Shown piece by piece: positions 44,603-55,744 of a stretch of 64,000 nt of DNA (within the stretch, counting starts at the first letter, position 1; each line of letters begins with the position of its first letter). The notes beneath the pieces are model-generated. The model made no database searches, was not told the origin of the DNA, and was given only the letters and a program-made list of their open reading frames with translations. The DNA comes from Xanthoparmelia taractica (Eukaryota > Ascomycota > Lecanoromycetes > Lecanorales > Parmeliaceae). The stretch spans positions 164,494 through 228,493 of the forward strand of contig JANQBS010000043.1 of the NCBI GenBank assembly GCA_033085395.1. Direction: 5' to 3'. The position numbers were made by a program, and so were the translations under genes.

Positions 44603-45467
44603 CACTTGGAATTAGGAACAGTGCGTCAGAGTACAGTTTCTGGCGATAGATGATAAGCGAGACGCTCCCCCTCCATACCCAGCCTTGTCGCAGACGTAGA
44701 AAATGTCCTAACAAAGGGAACAGCAGTAATGATAGCGGAACAAGCGGCTTCCATCGGTCAGCGCAAGATGCTGGCTATCCACCACACCAGAGTGTCAGAA
44801 GTCTACATACCGAGGTTTACCCGGCTAGGCTAGAAATTTTGAAAATGTGGTGTAGTCGGGTAAACCTCGGTATGTAGACTTCTGACACCCTCTGGTGCAC
44901 GCAGGTTGTACGGTACTCATATATTTGCCACTCAAATCGTGACAATTTCTCTATCATTTTCGTTTCCTCTCCTTCTTCAAAAGACACGTCAATATAAGGC
45001 AAGTTTCAACGAGTCTATTCAGCCTCCATAATCACTTGTTTGGGAGGTGAAAGAATGCGATAGGATCTATCAGAGAGATTGTTAATAAAAAGGTCTCGAT
45101 CTAACTAAGTGCCATTGATATAAAGTAGGTAGCTAAGGTAGAGTAAGCTAGTAGTGCACAAGCTGCTCCAATTATAAGGAAATCTTCACGTCATGTTGCT
45201 TTATGGTGCTTCTATTTCTTATGCACTCGCACGTACATGGCCGTTGCGATAAGACTAACATGCAAACCGGCAGCATCACTAGCCAACCAAGTACTCTACT
45301 CTCCCTCCAATACAAGTAGATCTTCGGCTTTGGCCGTTGCCAATAGTCGACAATGCTTCTCATCGCCGAGGCGCTGGCGGCGATCCTACACAAAGATAGA
45401 AGTATCTTAAGAGGCAGCTTTCTCCCCTATCATAATTGTATCTTCTCCCGGGCGCAAAGTGGGAACA
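44603..45467. other. Divergent promoter region ADGF/nucleoside transporter
   Basis: 865 bp between divergent start codons of two purine-nucleoside genes. It contains the perfect inverted repeat at 44792-44888 and a GTAGGTAGCTAAGGTAGAG motif near 45126. No further gene is supported. Confidence 0.6.
44792..44888. repeat. Perfect 32-bp inverted repeat (foldback hairpin)
   Basis: Left arm 44792-44823 (starting GTGTCAGAAGTCTACATACC) and right arm 44857-44888 are exact reverse complements around a 33-nt spacer. Beyond a 2-nt bulge on the right side the pairing extends by CACCAGA/TCTGGTG (44785-44791 and 44891-44897). It may be a foldback or MITE-like remnant or a regulatory structure; I see no clear target duplication. 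Confidence 0.93.
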
Positions 45468-48187
45468 ATGTCAGCCACTGCAGACTGTATCGATGTTAGA
45501 AATCACAGCCTTTCTCCTCAGCAGAATATGATCCAGGATGACGTCCCCACCCTTCAAAATCCCCACGAGCATCATCCTGATCATATGCACCATGGCTCCC
45601 ACGCAGAGAAAGATCGGAAAGACGAGGTAACCTACACGTATGGCACAACCTTCAAGGAAAGTAATTTCCCGCACCAGGATCATGACCTTCACACGAGGCG
45701 GCACACAGATATAGCAAAAGAGCCACCAGCAGCCGTTGATCCTGAACAAGGTACCGTGAGCCCCAGTCACTCTGAACAGGATCCTCAAAGCCATGCATTT
45801 GCGACATTTTACAAAAGATATCGCATATTCTTTCATCTACTCTATTGGATAATCTTTACCGGCTGGTGGATCGCCGGGTTGATACTCCATGGCATCCATG
45901 ACCCATTAAGCTCAAACACCGGGTGGCTGAAACCGTTCCTCCTATGGCTTGGGATTACTTTACGAATTGTTTTCTTCCACGTTCCCGTTACTGTATTCAC
46001 AAAGCCCATACGCTGGGCGTGGAAGGCAACCAGTGTACGTTTGGCAGAGCTTTTGCCAGACCGGGTCAAGATCCCATTGGCCGCTCTGCTGGCCGTATCC
46101 GTCTTTTTGATCGGTGCGTTTGTCAGTCCCGAAAGCGAAGACAATACTCGCGATAATCGGGCGGTCTGTACGTATATATCAGAATCCACGTTTCCTCTTC
46201 TGAACCTAGTATCGAGCCCCGAGAGATAGTTTGTGAAAATCCATTCTCCAGACGTATTTCAAGTCTCGTTATGAACCCTCGAATAAGCAAGACTGACCCA
46301 GAATCATAAACCAGCCCTGTTCGGGCTGGCTGTCTTCATATCGATCCTCTATGCAACTTCACGCAGTCGAAAGGCGGTGAACTGGCAGACGGTGATAGTC
46401 GGAATGCTAGTATGTATCATCTGGAATACCATCTTTCGTCTTAGAAATCAAGTTTCAACTTTAAGAGCACTTCATTAAGAGCAAAGACTCGTTCAATGAC
46501 CCAGATTCTTCACATTCACTGACAAAGAATTCTGTGTAGGTCCAATTCATCATAGCACTGTTTGTCCTGAGATCACGGGTGGGATATGATATATTCAATT
46601 TTATTTCGGAACTTGCTCGAGATCTCCTAGGATTCGCAAATCAAGGGACAATATTTCTCACAGACAGAAGCGTCCTATCAACCCACTGGTTTATCCTTAC
46701 CACATTGCCTGTGAGTACATTTGGGGAGTTTCGGGGCCTGAAGACATGTCTCTTTGGAAGCAAAAGGCTCTAAATACACCTTCGGACTGTCTTACTGTTC
46801 GGAATTCCACTTTTGCTGATTTCACGAAAATTTAGGCGGTTATATTTTTCGTGGCCCTTGTCCAGCTCTGCTTTTACAATGGGATTTTCCAGTGGTTCAT
46901 CGGTAAATTCGCTGTGTTTTTCTTCTGGTCTATGCGAGTATCTGGAGCGGAGGCGGTGGTTGCTGCGGCGTCGCCATTTATCGGCCAAGGCGAGTCTGTG
47001 ATGCTCATCAAACCATTCGTCGAACATCTTACTCAAGCCGAGCTTCATCAGGTCATGTAGGTGATTTCCGGTCTCCTTCTTTCTAATCCACCTTCAGTTG
47101 CCCAAGGTGCCTTGCGGCTCAGATTCTGACCCTAGAGGATCCATGCTAAATGCTGGTCAATCACTCAAGGTGCTCCGGTTTCGCTACAATTGCTGGCTCC
47201 GTCCTCATCGCATACATCTCTTTAGGTGTCAACGCTCAAGCTCTCGTCAGCTCCTGTAAGCCAATCCTTGCAACACAATTCTCCCAATTTCTCAGCTACC
47301 CAGACCTGAACAACCTTCGGCCCAACGCTGATATCTAGGCTTCATAGGTGTCATGTCAATACCTGCCTCCCTTGCCATCTCGAAATTACGCTATCCCGAG
47401 ACAGAAGAGACGCTTACCACTGGTCGAGTTGTGATACCCGACGATGATGAGCACAAGGCTGCCAATTCTCTCCACGCCTTCGCCAACGGCGCCTGGCTTG
47501 GTCTCAAGATTGCGGGTATGATTCTTTCAACCCTCCTTTGTATTATAGCCCTGCTTGGACTGGCAAATGGACTCCTCACTTGGTGGGGACGATATCTCAA
47601 CATCAACGATCCGCCCCTCACCATTGAATTAATCGTTGGTTATATATGTTATCCTATTGCCTTCCTGCTTGGCGTTCCCCGGAACGGAGGTACGCATCCT
47701 TTGAAGTCACGCCTTGTTGTCCAGTACTGCTTCGTGAGTCGCAAGCCATGTTGCTGCATAGGGACCCCCTTTCCTGACCGCCTTTGCCCTATGGATCTTT
47801 CCTGGATCTGCAAATGCCTGCAAGAAGTGCTAACCCTAAGATCTTGTAGACGTCCTGAAAGTTGCCCAGCTCATCGGTACAAAGCTCGTTGCTAATGAGT
47901 TTGTTGCGTACACGGCCTTGCAAACAGACCCCGCATATTCGACTATCAGTCCTCGCAGCAGGTTAATAGCGACATACGCTTTATGTGGGTTCGCAAATAT
48001 CGGGAGCTTGGGAACTCAGATAGGGGTCTTAAGCCAAATTGCGCCTGGAAGGGGCGGGGACGTCTCAAGACTGGCACTTTCTGCCCTTATCTCGGGGGCT
48101 CTGAGCACCTTTACGAGTGCGAGTATCGCCGGCTTGCTGGTTACCAACCAGGAAGCTTACTTCACGCCAAGCGCTGCAAGTTCATGA
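45468..48187 (+). CDS. Concentrative nucleoside transporter (CNT/NupC family)
   Basis: Membrane symporter importing purine and pyrimidine nucleosides with protons or sodium. Seven exons close in phase: 45468-46167, 46315-46409, 46540-46710, 46836-47056, 47170-47255, 47348-47689 and 47850-48187, giving 650 aa. A hydrophilic His/Asp-rich N-terminus (to about 115) precedes many membrane segments. Family signatures are IGQGESVMLIKPFVEHLT, SGFATIAGSVLIAYISLGV, ISKLRYPETEE, VANEFVAYTALQ and ATYALCGFANIGSLGTQIG. Introns are 92-160 nt. It is divergent from the ADGF adenosine deaminase. Confidence 0.92.
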
Positions 48188-48668
48188 TCCCCATGAAACA
48201 AGGGTAGGCGAATGCTAGGCTGTACGTGTCGTGTCTGGACGACTTGGAGCGATGGATATGGCAAACGGTTCAGCTTTAGCCTCATTACGTATGATCATGT
48301 TGGATGAGGTGTGTAGCCGAATGAGAACTCAACAATGCAATCCTTTCGTCAGGGTCCAAAAGTAGGCTTTTAAAAGACCTTGAGATGCTACAAGATGACC
48401 ATTCATCTAACAGTACGTGCATAAACGTTGAGTAGTCAGGGTACAGTTATACGATCACCGGTTGCTAATCGACGTCATTTGTAAGGGCGAAATACAGTTA
48501 GCAGCAAGCATGCCCAGAGAGTTTCGAGAAAATCGCTCTCCTCGTCATACAAATATCGTGCTTCAACAGGTGCGGAATGCAATGAGGGAAGCAAATTCTC
48601 CGTGATCGTCGACCCGGCATGCGAAAGGCTTCGCCACCAAACACAGTCTTGCGCTGAAGTGAGCATCA
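48188..48668. other. Convergent intergenic CNT/UBE2C
   Basis: 481 bp between converging 3' ends. No gene or repeat of note is visible. Confidence 0.5.
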
Positions 48669-49362
48669 CTACTCTTCATCCAGATCTTGGTGACGCGCTA
48701 AAACTAGTCGCTTGAACTCGGTGGGGTCTGAATCCCACAGCTCCGCCGCTTGGCCATTAAGAGGACTTGCGCTGTAAAGAGACAGCCGTTAGCATTCCGA
48801 GCTAGAACACTACGGAAAGGCAGGGGAGCACACTTGTTCGGCTCGCCTAGCAAGCTCTGCAAGCTCAAGAGCACGCTTTGGACATTGTAGACGGCACTCC
48901 ACTTATCCTTCAGAATATCCAAGCATATCCTCCCACTGAAATCGACATTTGGGTGGAATATGGGTGTCTTGAACAGTACTGTCGGTGGGGCGTATGGATA
49001 AGAAGACGGAAATTGGAAGGATAGCTTGAAGGTGAGAGAAGCGTAGGGCGTGTCAGAAGGGCCGGCGATGGTGGCAGTCCAGTTGAGCAGATTTTCTGGA
49101 GAAGAGGGAAAAGCCGAGATACCAGGGGTGCTGGAAAGCATTAATTGCATCAGCTCTGTTTGGAGACTAGAAAAATGTTAGCGCTATGTTGTAAGATTTG
49201 ATCAAGACACCGACGAAATGATCATGGAATTCCATGTCCGTACCGCTTTGTCACGCTCTGTGTGTCCTGACGACGCGAAGTGGAGGAGAGTTTCGAGGCT
49301 TCATGTACGGATGGCTGACCTGGGGCGGAGTTCTGTGTATCCTCCATGGTGAAGTCTGCCAT
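48669..49362 (-). CDS. ubc11: Ubiquitin-conjugating enzyme E2, UBE2C/UbcH10 type
   Basis: E2 that in animals and S. pombe primes substrates of the anaphase-promoting complex. Minus-strand exons 49362-49244, 49166-48834 and 48771-48669 (introns 77 and 62 nt) give 184 aa. The UBC fold includes HPNVDFSGRICLDILKDKWS with catalytic Cys121, preceded by YPYAPPTVLFKTPIF. The C-terminus ends LDEE, after NNASPLNGQAAELWD read across the second junction. The sequence after IFHPNV and the tail FKRLVLARHQDLDEE match UBE2C rather than Ubc4/5. An unspliced frame masks this C-terminus. It is divergent from chk1. Confidence 0.92.
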
Positions 49363-49830
49363 AGTTATCAAGGCACTACTGGAGGAAAATCGTTGATGGG
49401 ATAGTATGTTTGGGTGCGGGAGACTCTTTCTTGCGATTCAAACAAGGGTTGAAGAGATGTGATGTGTATGAATGCTGCTTGAAGAATTGTAAGACGGGTG
49501 CGAAAGTATGAAGGAGTGAAGGTGTGAAAGAGGTTGTAGATGGTAGGGTTTTATGAAGAAAGTGCATGGCATTGTTTACTTTGACCTTCTCGCCGTTGTT
49601 CATGCAACCAAAAGCGCGCTAAAGGTCCGGAAACAGGGGCTACCAAGTACGGTACTTTGGGCAGATACGCGGGATATTTCCGCTCACTGGCTGCAGATGA
49701 TCAGGTCATAACATTAGGGGTAGGGGATAGTCATGAAACGACAACCGCGTCGAGCACGCGACTAGAACAATCGTTGTCTATTCCAATAAACACACGCGTA
49801 ACAAATGTTTGGAAAGCATCTTTGCCAATC
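49363..49830. promoter_or_regulatory. Divergent promoter UBE2C/chk1 with ACGCG (MCB-like) boxes
   Basis: 468 bp between two cell-cycle genes. ACGCG cores occur at 49667-49671, 49746-49750 (as CGCGT), 49756-49760 and 49794-49799 (full ACGCGT). These match the MluI cell-cycle box bound by MBF-type factors in yeasts. The full site lies 32 bp before the chk1 start. Co-regulation is inferred. Confidence 0.5.
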
Positions 49831-51538
49831 ATGATAGCTCATTCGCAGCTTGCCCCATTGCCCAGCGAACTGCCCTTTCGGATCGTCTCAAAAACAATCG
49901 GGCAAGGTGCTTACGCGTGGTTGGTTGGGCTGCTCGTCTCCCGTGTGCACGCAAAAGCTGATGTCGGGGCGTTCAAGCATCAAGAAAGCAGTACCCCTCC
50001 ATACATCGAAGCCCCTCTTCGCAGTCAAATTCATTCACAGGGAATTCGCTGTCCGGCATGGTCGTCTCACTAAGAAACAACTCGACCTGGAGATAAATCT
50101 CCATCAATACCTTGGCCATCACAGAAATATCGTGCAATTCTTTCAAGCAGGCGAGGACTCGACCTGGCGATGGATAGCCATGGAATTGGCTGAGGGTGGC
50201 GACCTCTTCGACAAGATCGAATCAGACGTAGGAGTCGGTGAGGACGTTGCGCATCTGTACTTCACGCAGCTGGTCAGTGCTGTGACCTACATGCACTCCA
50301 AAGGCGTGGGCCATCGGGATCTCAAACCGGAAAATATCCTTTTATCTAGAGAAGGTAACCTGAAGATCGCCGATTTTGGTCTGGCAACGCTGTTCGAATA
50401 CAAAGGAGAGAAGAAACTCTGCAGAACAAGTTGCGGTAGTCCACCATACACTGCGCCAGAGGTCGTGAACTGCGACAGTAGGCTTGCAAAGAAGCTCGAT
50501 CAGGGCTATCATGGCGATTACGTCGATATCTGGTCTTGCGGCGTTGTTCTCTTCGTTCTATTAGCCGGCAATACGCCCTGGGATGAGCCTTTGGACAGAA
50601 GCTATGAATTCGATCAATATGTTAAGACGAATGGCCGACCTGATGACGAACTATGGCACAATCTACCAGCAGAAACTCTTTCGCTTCTACGAGGAATGAT
50701 GCGAGTCAATCCAAAGGAGCGTTTCTCATTGGCAGAAATCCGTCGCCATCCTTGGTTTACGAGGGACAACAAGTATATCAGCGCCGACGGGAAGATCGAG
50801 AACCCTGTAGCCTTGGCAACGCAGATGTTCGAAAGCATGAAGATAGACTTTTCCCACGATCCACTGGCTTCGCAGACCCAGCGCAGCCAAAGCTCCGAAG
50901 ATGCAATGGACATCGACAGCCAGTGGAGGATGGTCAAGCTCCCTTCGACGCAGCCAGAGAATCCAACCAACGACATCATGTTCGACTGCGAGAGACCTCC
51001 ACGAGTCAGCGCCACTGATAGCGTTTCGGCTAGCCAACCAAGCATCGTCGATGGTGTCTCCATGAGCGGGGGCAAGTGGGAGGACCGTTTAGCAGAAGAA
51101 CTATCCTTCTCTCAATTCTCAGCTACTCCTCAGGTACCACTAAGCAAGACGCAGTACGCTCGTCAATTCCAAGATATCATACCCCCCCACTCCCTTACAC
51201 GATTCTTTTCCCTATGGCCACTTGCCCATCTTCATGCAGCTGTTGCAGATGCTCTGCACCAACTGGGCGTCCCCACGCCGGCTTTATCGATTGCTGCACC
51301 CTCCACAAATTCGTCGATTTGGATCAAGATCAGGACCACAGACTCAAGGCACTGTCCGCTGACTGGTGACGTGGCGATTGAGGAACTGGCGGGCATTGAT
51401 GCTCACTTGTTAGAGATCAATTTTGCGAAAGCCAAAGGAGATCCGGTGGAATGGAGGAGGCTCTTCAAAAAGGTCGTTGTGATATGCAGGGATGCCGTGT
51501 ACAAGCCAAATGAGCAGAAGGCAATTCTCTCACAATAG
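49831..51538 (+). CDS. chk1: Checkpoint serine/threonine kinase Chk1
   Basis: DNA-damage and replication checkpoint kinase acting downstream of ATR. Exons 49831-49919 and 49978-51538 give 549 aa. The 58-nt intron has an unusual donor (GTTGGT) and restores GQGAYA-CIKKAV. Kinase features are the Gly loop GQGAYA (24-29), K47 in FAVKF, HRDLKPEN (catalytic D144), DFGLA (162) and SPPYTAPEVV. The regulatory tail has SQ sites (ASQTQRSQSSED, SASQPS, SFSQFS). The C-terminal KA1-like region (RFFSLWPLAHLHAAVADAL ... EWRRLFKKVVVICRD) is typical of Chk1. The long in-frame open stretch before 49978 is intron. Confidence 0.93.
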
Positions 51539-51804
51539 ATCAAGACGGGAACGGAAAAGAATATTCATTGCATAGCATGGCATGGCGCAGGCATACCTAC
51601 TGTATTAGACCTAGATAAAGATTGACCGCTACAGGTTGAAGAACCTGTGCCTTCATATCAACGCATCATGAAAGACGTGTCTTTCAAAGGCTATGATTTA
51701 TTCCTATTCCTTTTGGTATTGGATTCCGCAAGACTTTGGGGCCTGTTGGCTTGAATACGAATTTGCATAGCGGTTGGAGACTGCTGCACCTGGTTCTGTC
51801 GAGC

Positions 51805-52351
51805 TTAAGCGTCTTCCACCACAACAGTAGTCAAGCCCTTCGGATTCTTCACATTCACCGCCTGCACGTAGCTGTATAGCTTCTCTTTCGCACCTTCCTC
51901 GTCATTCCGTTTCCTCGATATCCTCACGCGCAGTCTGTATGGCACACCTTTGATACCTGCCTCCCAGACTTTTTTATTGAGTTGAGGGTCAAGGCGGACG
52001 TCTTGGGTTCCCTTGGCGGTTGACAGGCATGTCAGTAGGGGAGTGTTGGATTGGTAAAAACACTTACCATCGCCTTCATGGCAAATGAACGTATTTCTTT
52101 GATAGCCCTTGGTGCTCTCTTCTTGAACGCTACCCCATGTACCTGCACAACCCAGAGGATCAGTCTTCCGTCCTAGATACCCGCGACGGGGCCATTGAGT
52201 GGACTTCACGAAACTAATCTGATGTTCATGTAGGCAGACGTACTCGCTTGTGTAGATGGATGGTGTATTCGCGTGCGACAACATCGGCAATGGCAGATCG
52301 TGTGGTAGTGGGCTTTTTTGTCGCCTTGGGCGCAGTCTTAGGAGTAGGCAT
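51805..52351 (-). CDS. rpl31: 60S ribosomal protein L31 (eL31)
   Basis: Component of the large ribosomal subunit near the exit tunnel. Minus-strand exons 52351-52244, 52142-52068 and 52011-51805 (introns 101 and 56 nt) give 129 aa, close to the usual length. The product reads SAIADVVAREYTIHLHKR-VHGVAFKKRAPRAIKEI, then KAM-GTQDVRLDPQLNKKVWEAG, LRVRISRKRNDEEGAKEKLY and ends VVVEDA. The N-terminus has a short Lys/Thr/Pro extension (MPTPKTAPKATKKPTTT). It is divergent from utp11, with 265 bp between starts. Confidence 0.95.
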
Positions 52352-52616
52352 TTTGACTAAGAAGGGCGATAGGAGGTTAGCATGTTGTAGGTCTCTCGAT
52401 AAATGATAGACTTGACTTGCCTCTTTTCCTTTCGGCGAAAGGGTCGTGGGTTGGACTCGTTTTAAAAACCTTTCAATTTTGATCTTTGTGGAAGTCGTTT
52501 CGGTTGCGTGGTACCTTTAGTGTGAAAAGCGCCTTGGCGCCTTGGCGCGCCAAGAAGTTTTCTTGATGCGACAGGTGCAATGCAACATATTCTTCTCCTC
52601 TGAACAGCTCGCAACC

Positions 52617-53502
52617 ATGTCTTCAATGCGAAATGCAACCCAGCGCCGCAACCATCGAGAGCGAGGACAACCACAAGGACGTGAAGCGAGGCTGGGAATA
52701 CTTGAGAAGCACAAGGTACATGTGTCGAGGTGTCCTGGAGTTTGTGCTCGTTTGCTGACGCTAGATACAGGATTACTCATTAAGAAGCAAAAACTATAAT
52801 GACAAAAAAAGAAGACTCAAGATCCTCAAGCAAAAGGCGGCCGAGCGCAATCCGGACGAATTCTCTCATGGAATGCTGACCAGCCAGTCGAGAAAAGGCC
52901 GGAAATTAGCAGGCCATCAAAACCCGGTATTTGATCAGGACGTGGTCAAATTACTAAAGACGCAGGATGCGGGCTATGTAATAACTATGCTTCAGAAGAC
53001 AAAGCGAGCGCAGGCAAAGTTAGAGCAGGAATTCGTTCTTAATGATGGTCAGGGCGCAGAATTCCTAGGTGCCTTATCGAGCCAGGAGAAGGGAGCCCAC
53101 AAAGTCTTCGTGGACAGTAGGGAGGAACAGAAGCAGTACCAGCCAGAGGATCGAGGTGCTTTCCAGCCACATTTTACGAGAAAACCGAGAAAAATTCCCA
53201 TGAACGAGGAAGAAGACGGCTCGGATGGGGAGCCATTCGTATGTCTGCCCATAGAGCCCCCCAAGTCACGTCATGCAGCCGAGCGTCAAGAGCTAGCCTC
53301 AAAACATGATCTACTTTTGCGCAAACCTCGCAGGAAAGAGCAGAATGCACAAAAATTGAAGCTGGCGGCGCTGAACGCAAGGGAAAAGAGTCTCGTTGAA
53401 GCGAAGAAGGAGCTTGATCTCCAGCGAGCAAAGATGAGCAATAGCGTCGGCGGAACCGCCAAGACTGGGGCAAAATGGAAGGTGAGGGAAAGGAAGAAAT
53501 AA
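52617..53502 (+). CDS. utp11: U3 snoRNP / SSU processome protein Utp11
   Basis: Nucleolar factor for 18S rRNA maturation. Exons 52617-52715 and 52771-53502 (55-nt intron, GTACAT donor) give 276 aa. The product opens MSSMRNATQRRNHRERGQPQ, then LGILEKHK-DYSLRSKNYN across the junction, FSHGMLTSQSRKGRKL, LLKTQDAGYVITML and a highly basic C-terminus ending KWKVRERKK. These match Utp11 throughout. It is divergent from rpl31. Confidence 0.93.
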
Positions 53503-54634
53503 AGATTGAGTAAGAATGCTCATGTAATTGAGTACTTGTGACGCTATCGAGCCTGGTCTCCTACTCAGGAACCAAGTCATGAGTATGCCGTGTGGAGACA
53601 TAGATAGCAATATCTTAGCATCGTGTGCCACCCTCGGCATCACCCTCCCCGAAGGGCACGGCATTCCCATTGAGTCTCGAGTACCAGCTATTCATCCTTT
53701 CCCTGCGCTTATCTTCCCAATTTAGAACATAACCTCCAGATAAACCTGGTCGAAGAAAGAAGGTGAGAGGGAGGACGTTTGTGGTTCCTACGGGATTTAG
53801 TTTATCCAGCATGTTAGCACAAGATCCTTGGCTAAGCGCTCACGGACCGCCAGATCTGGTGAGGTCCATGATACAATATTTTGTATATATTATGGGTCAT
53901 GTTGCAGTTCTCGATCTGAGCGAAGAGAGGGGGTAGGCTTTAGTCCATGTAATCAGTTCCAATTTCCATGCATTTCTTTGAACAAAAGTATCGACACCCA
54001 CCCAAAATTTCGACCACCGTGGATTGCGATATGGATTATGGATATCAATTTCAGAGGGTCTTTTGTTCCAATGAAGCAGCTATTGCATGCCACACGTGGT
54101 CAAGGTGGGACCCAGCGGTCAAAGAAGTGTAATTTTGCTCGTTAGTTCATCTGCGGTGTGAGTAGAGTGTTGAAGTTACCAAGCTCCCAGTCAAGGATTC
54201 TAGTCGTCCAAATAAGCTCGATGGGCAGTTGGGACAAGTCTCTTACGTAGCGTCAAAGGGAGCATCAACATCACTGACCCTACCGTTGACAGGATACCTT
54301 GCAAAGATACGGCAATGAGGGCCGTTACCATCATACCCAGTCTTTTCGACTCTGACATGACTGATTTAACGATTGACAAGTACGGGCAAATTTGTCCAAG
54401 GTTATGGAACTCCCTCTGAGGCCAGAAGTAGCAGAATAATTTGCAGGACTGTGCAAGGAGGCATGGGGAACTGTAGACTAAACGGCGTGGTGATTCGACT
54501 TGTTGGTGGGTTGAGAGAGCAAAGCAAAATGTAGCCGTTGAATGAATGAACTTGTGAACCTCTGAGAAATTGCTCGTCGTGATCCCCAAGGCGCCCAATA
54601 AGATCATGTACATGAAGATTCAACTGTGACTCCC
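53503..54634. other. Convergent intergenic UTP11/SDH anchor
   Basis: 1.1 kb between converging 3' ends. A minus-strand frame at 53615-53812 (containing YVLNWEDKRRERMNSW) looks protein-like, but I could not link it in phase to a first exon. A second minus-strand frame (54200-54613) is unsupported. Confidence 0.45.
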
Positions 54635-55469
54635 TCAAGCCATCCAAATCCTCTTGACTGCCTCAGTCAAGCCGACATCATTCGTCTCAAATTCGTATAA
54701 CCCCACACCCACAGTCAAAGTCGCTGCACGCAAACCCCACCAAAACAAGGCCCTCGTCTTTGGCAGTCGTTTTGCTGGAATATAGTCAATGATGATGGAC
54801 CTAGGCGTGTTAGCAACACTTTACACTGGAAATGATGTTCCACATACTGAAAACCAATATGAGAGTGGATGAGGATTGTAGCGCAGAGGATGGCATCAGT
54901 GATGGGGTTGAGGGTCCCAGCAGCGAAGGGGGCTACTGTCAAAGGTACTAGAGCTGCGGATATTAGTCTGCAACTGTCATGTTAGCCGGGATCAGACGAA
55001 TTCAGAATGGAATTTGTGCCTCTCAAAAGCCCAGTGGTAGCTTCCATGGGTGGGCGAAGGTTGGGGTACGGGTGCTGGGTCATTTGCTAGGGCTTCTTCA
55101 GCATATGCAACAATCTTAGATCGAAACTGTTAATTTCGGTGTATCTACCAGTCCCATCGATGACCTCTGTCAAAGAACGTTAGCTTTTCTGCAGGTTCTT
55201 GGTCAGTTTCACTCACGAGGGCCAGCAGGGAGGATGCGTCTTGGGCCACTGGCGTGAAAGCCAGCAACCCTGAGCATACTCGAGGGTATGACACTCGGTG
55301 CATATAATTTACGAGGTAATATGCAGCTTGTAATGGATTGGGTGCGAAAGCTAGAGGCATTGAGCTTGGAAAGAACGTGGATTTGCAGTGCTTGTCCCCT
55401 GGGAGCTTGACGCGCTGCTGGCAAGATAAAGGATTGCCGGCGAAGCGAAGGGCGTACAATCAGTGCCAT
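54635..55469 (-). CDS. sdh4: Succinate dehydrogenase membrane anchor subunit (SDH4/SdhD, CybS)
   Basis: Inner-membrane anchor of respiratory complex II, binding heme b and ubiquinone. Five minus-strand exons close in phase: 55469-55217, 55166-55149, 55086-55020, 54967-54848 and 54800-54635, giving 207 aa. A long basic mitochondrial presequence (MALIVRPSLRRQSFILPAAR onward) precedes the anchor. The core reads PTHGSYHWAFER-LISAALVPLTVAPFAAG, then IHSHIGFQ-SIIIDYIPAKR and ALFWWGLRAATLTVGVGLY. Exon 2 is only 18 nt. Intron 3 (54968-55019) appears to use a GC donor (GCACAA), because only that junction keeps FER-LIS in frame. It is divergent from the MPP-beta gene. Confidence 0.92.
54968..55019 (-). 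other. Probable GC-AG intron of sdh4
   Basis: A 52-nt intron with donor AG|GCACAA, a GGCTAACA branch sequence and acceptor TTGCAG. No GT donor nearby keeps frame. The +3 to +6 match to consensus is poor for a GC donor. Confidence 0.6.
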
Positions 55470-55744
55470 TGTACGTGCAATAGGGCCTGAAAGAGCGCGG
55501 AGGAAAAGAGGTATCTTTCAGCATACCACAGCGGACATGGGAGCGTTGTGACGTTGCCTCCACTCTTAGGGTTGCTGCAGAGTCACTGAGCTAAACTAGA
55601 AAAAGTTAGCGAGCTTGGCACATCTGCGTATATGATTGGCCAAAGGAGTCGGCTCCCAAAGCAGACAAATTCAACTTCAATTGGACTTTGGAAATAAATT
55701 TACAATCTCGTGGTACCCTGTCCCTCATTTATCTCCTTCCGACC
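55470..55744. other. Divergent promoter region sdh4/MPP-beta
   Basis: 275 bp between the start codons of two nuclear genes for mitochondrial proteins. No motif is assigned. Confidence 0.5.

Noticed and set aside
53615..53812. Minus-strand frame containing YVLNWEDKRRERMNSW
   Set aside because: It looks protein-like and follows a GCTAAC branch sequence, but no upstream ATG exon joins it in the right phase; possibly real but unsupported.
54200..54613. Minus-strand 137-codon frame between utp11 and sdh4
   Set aside because: No domain, no splice context and no similarity that I recognise.
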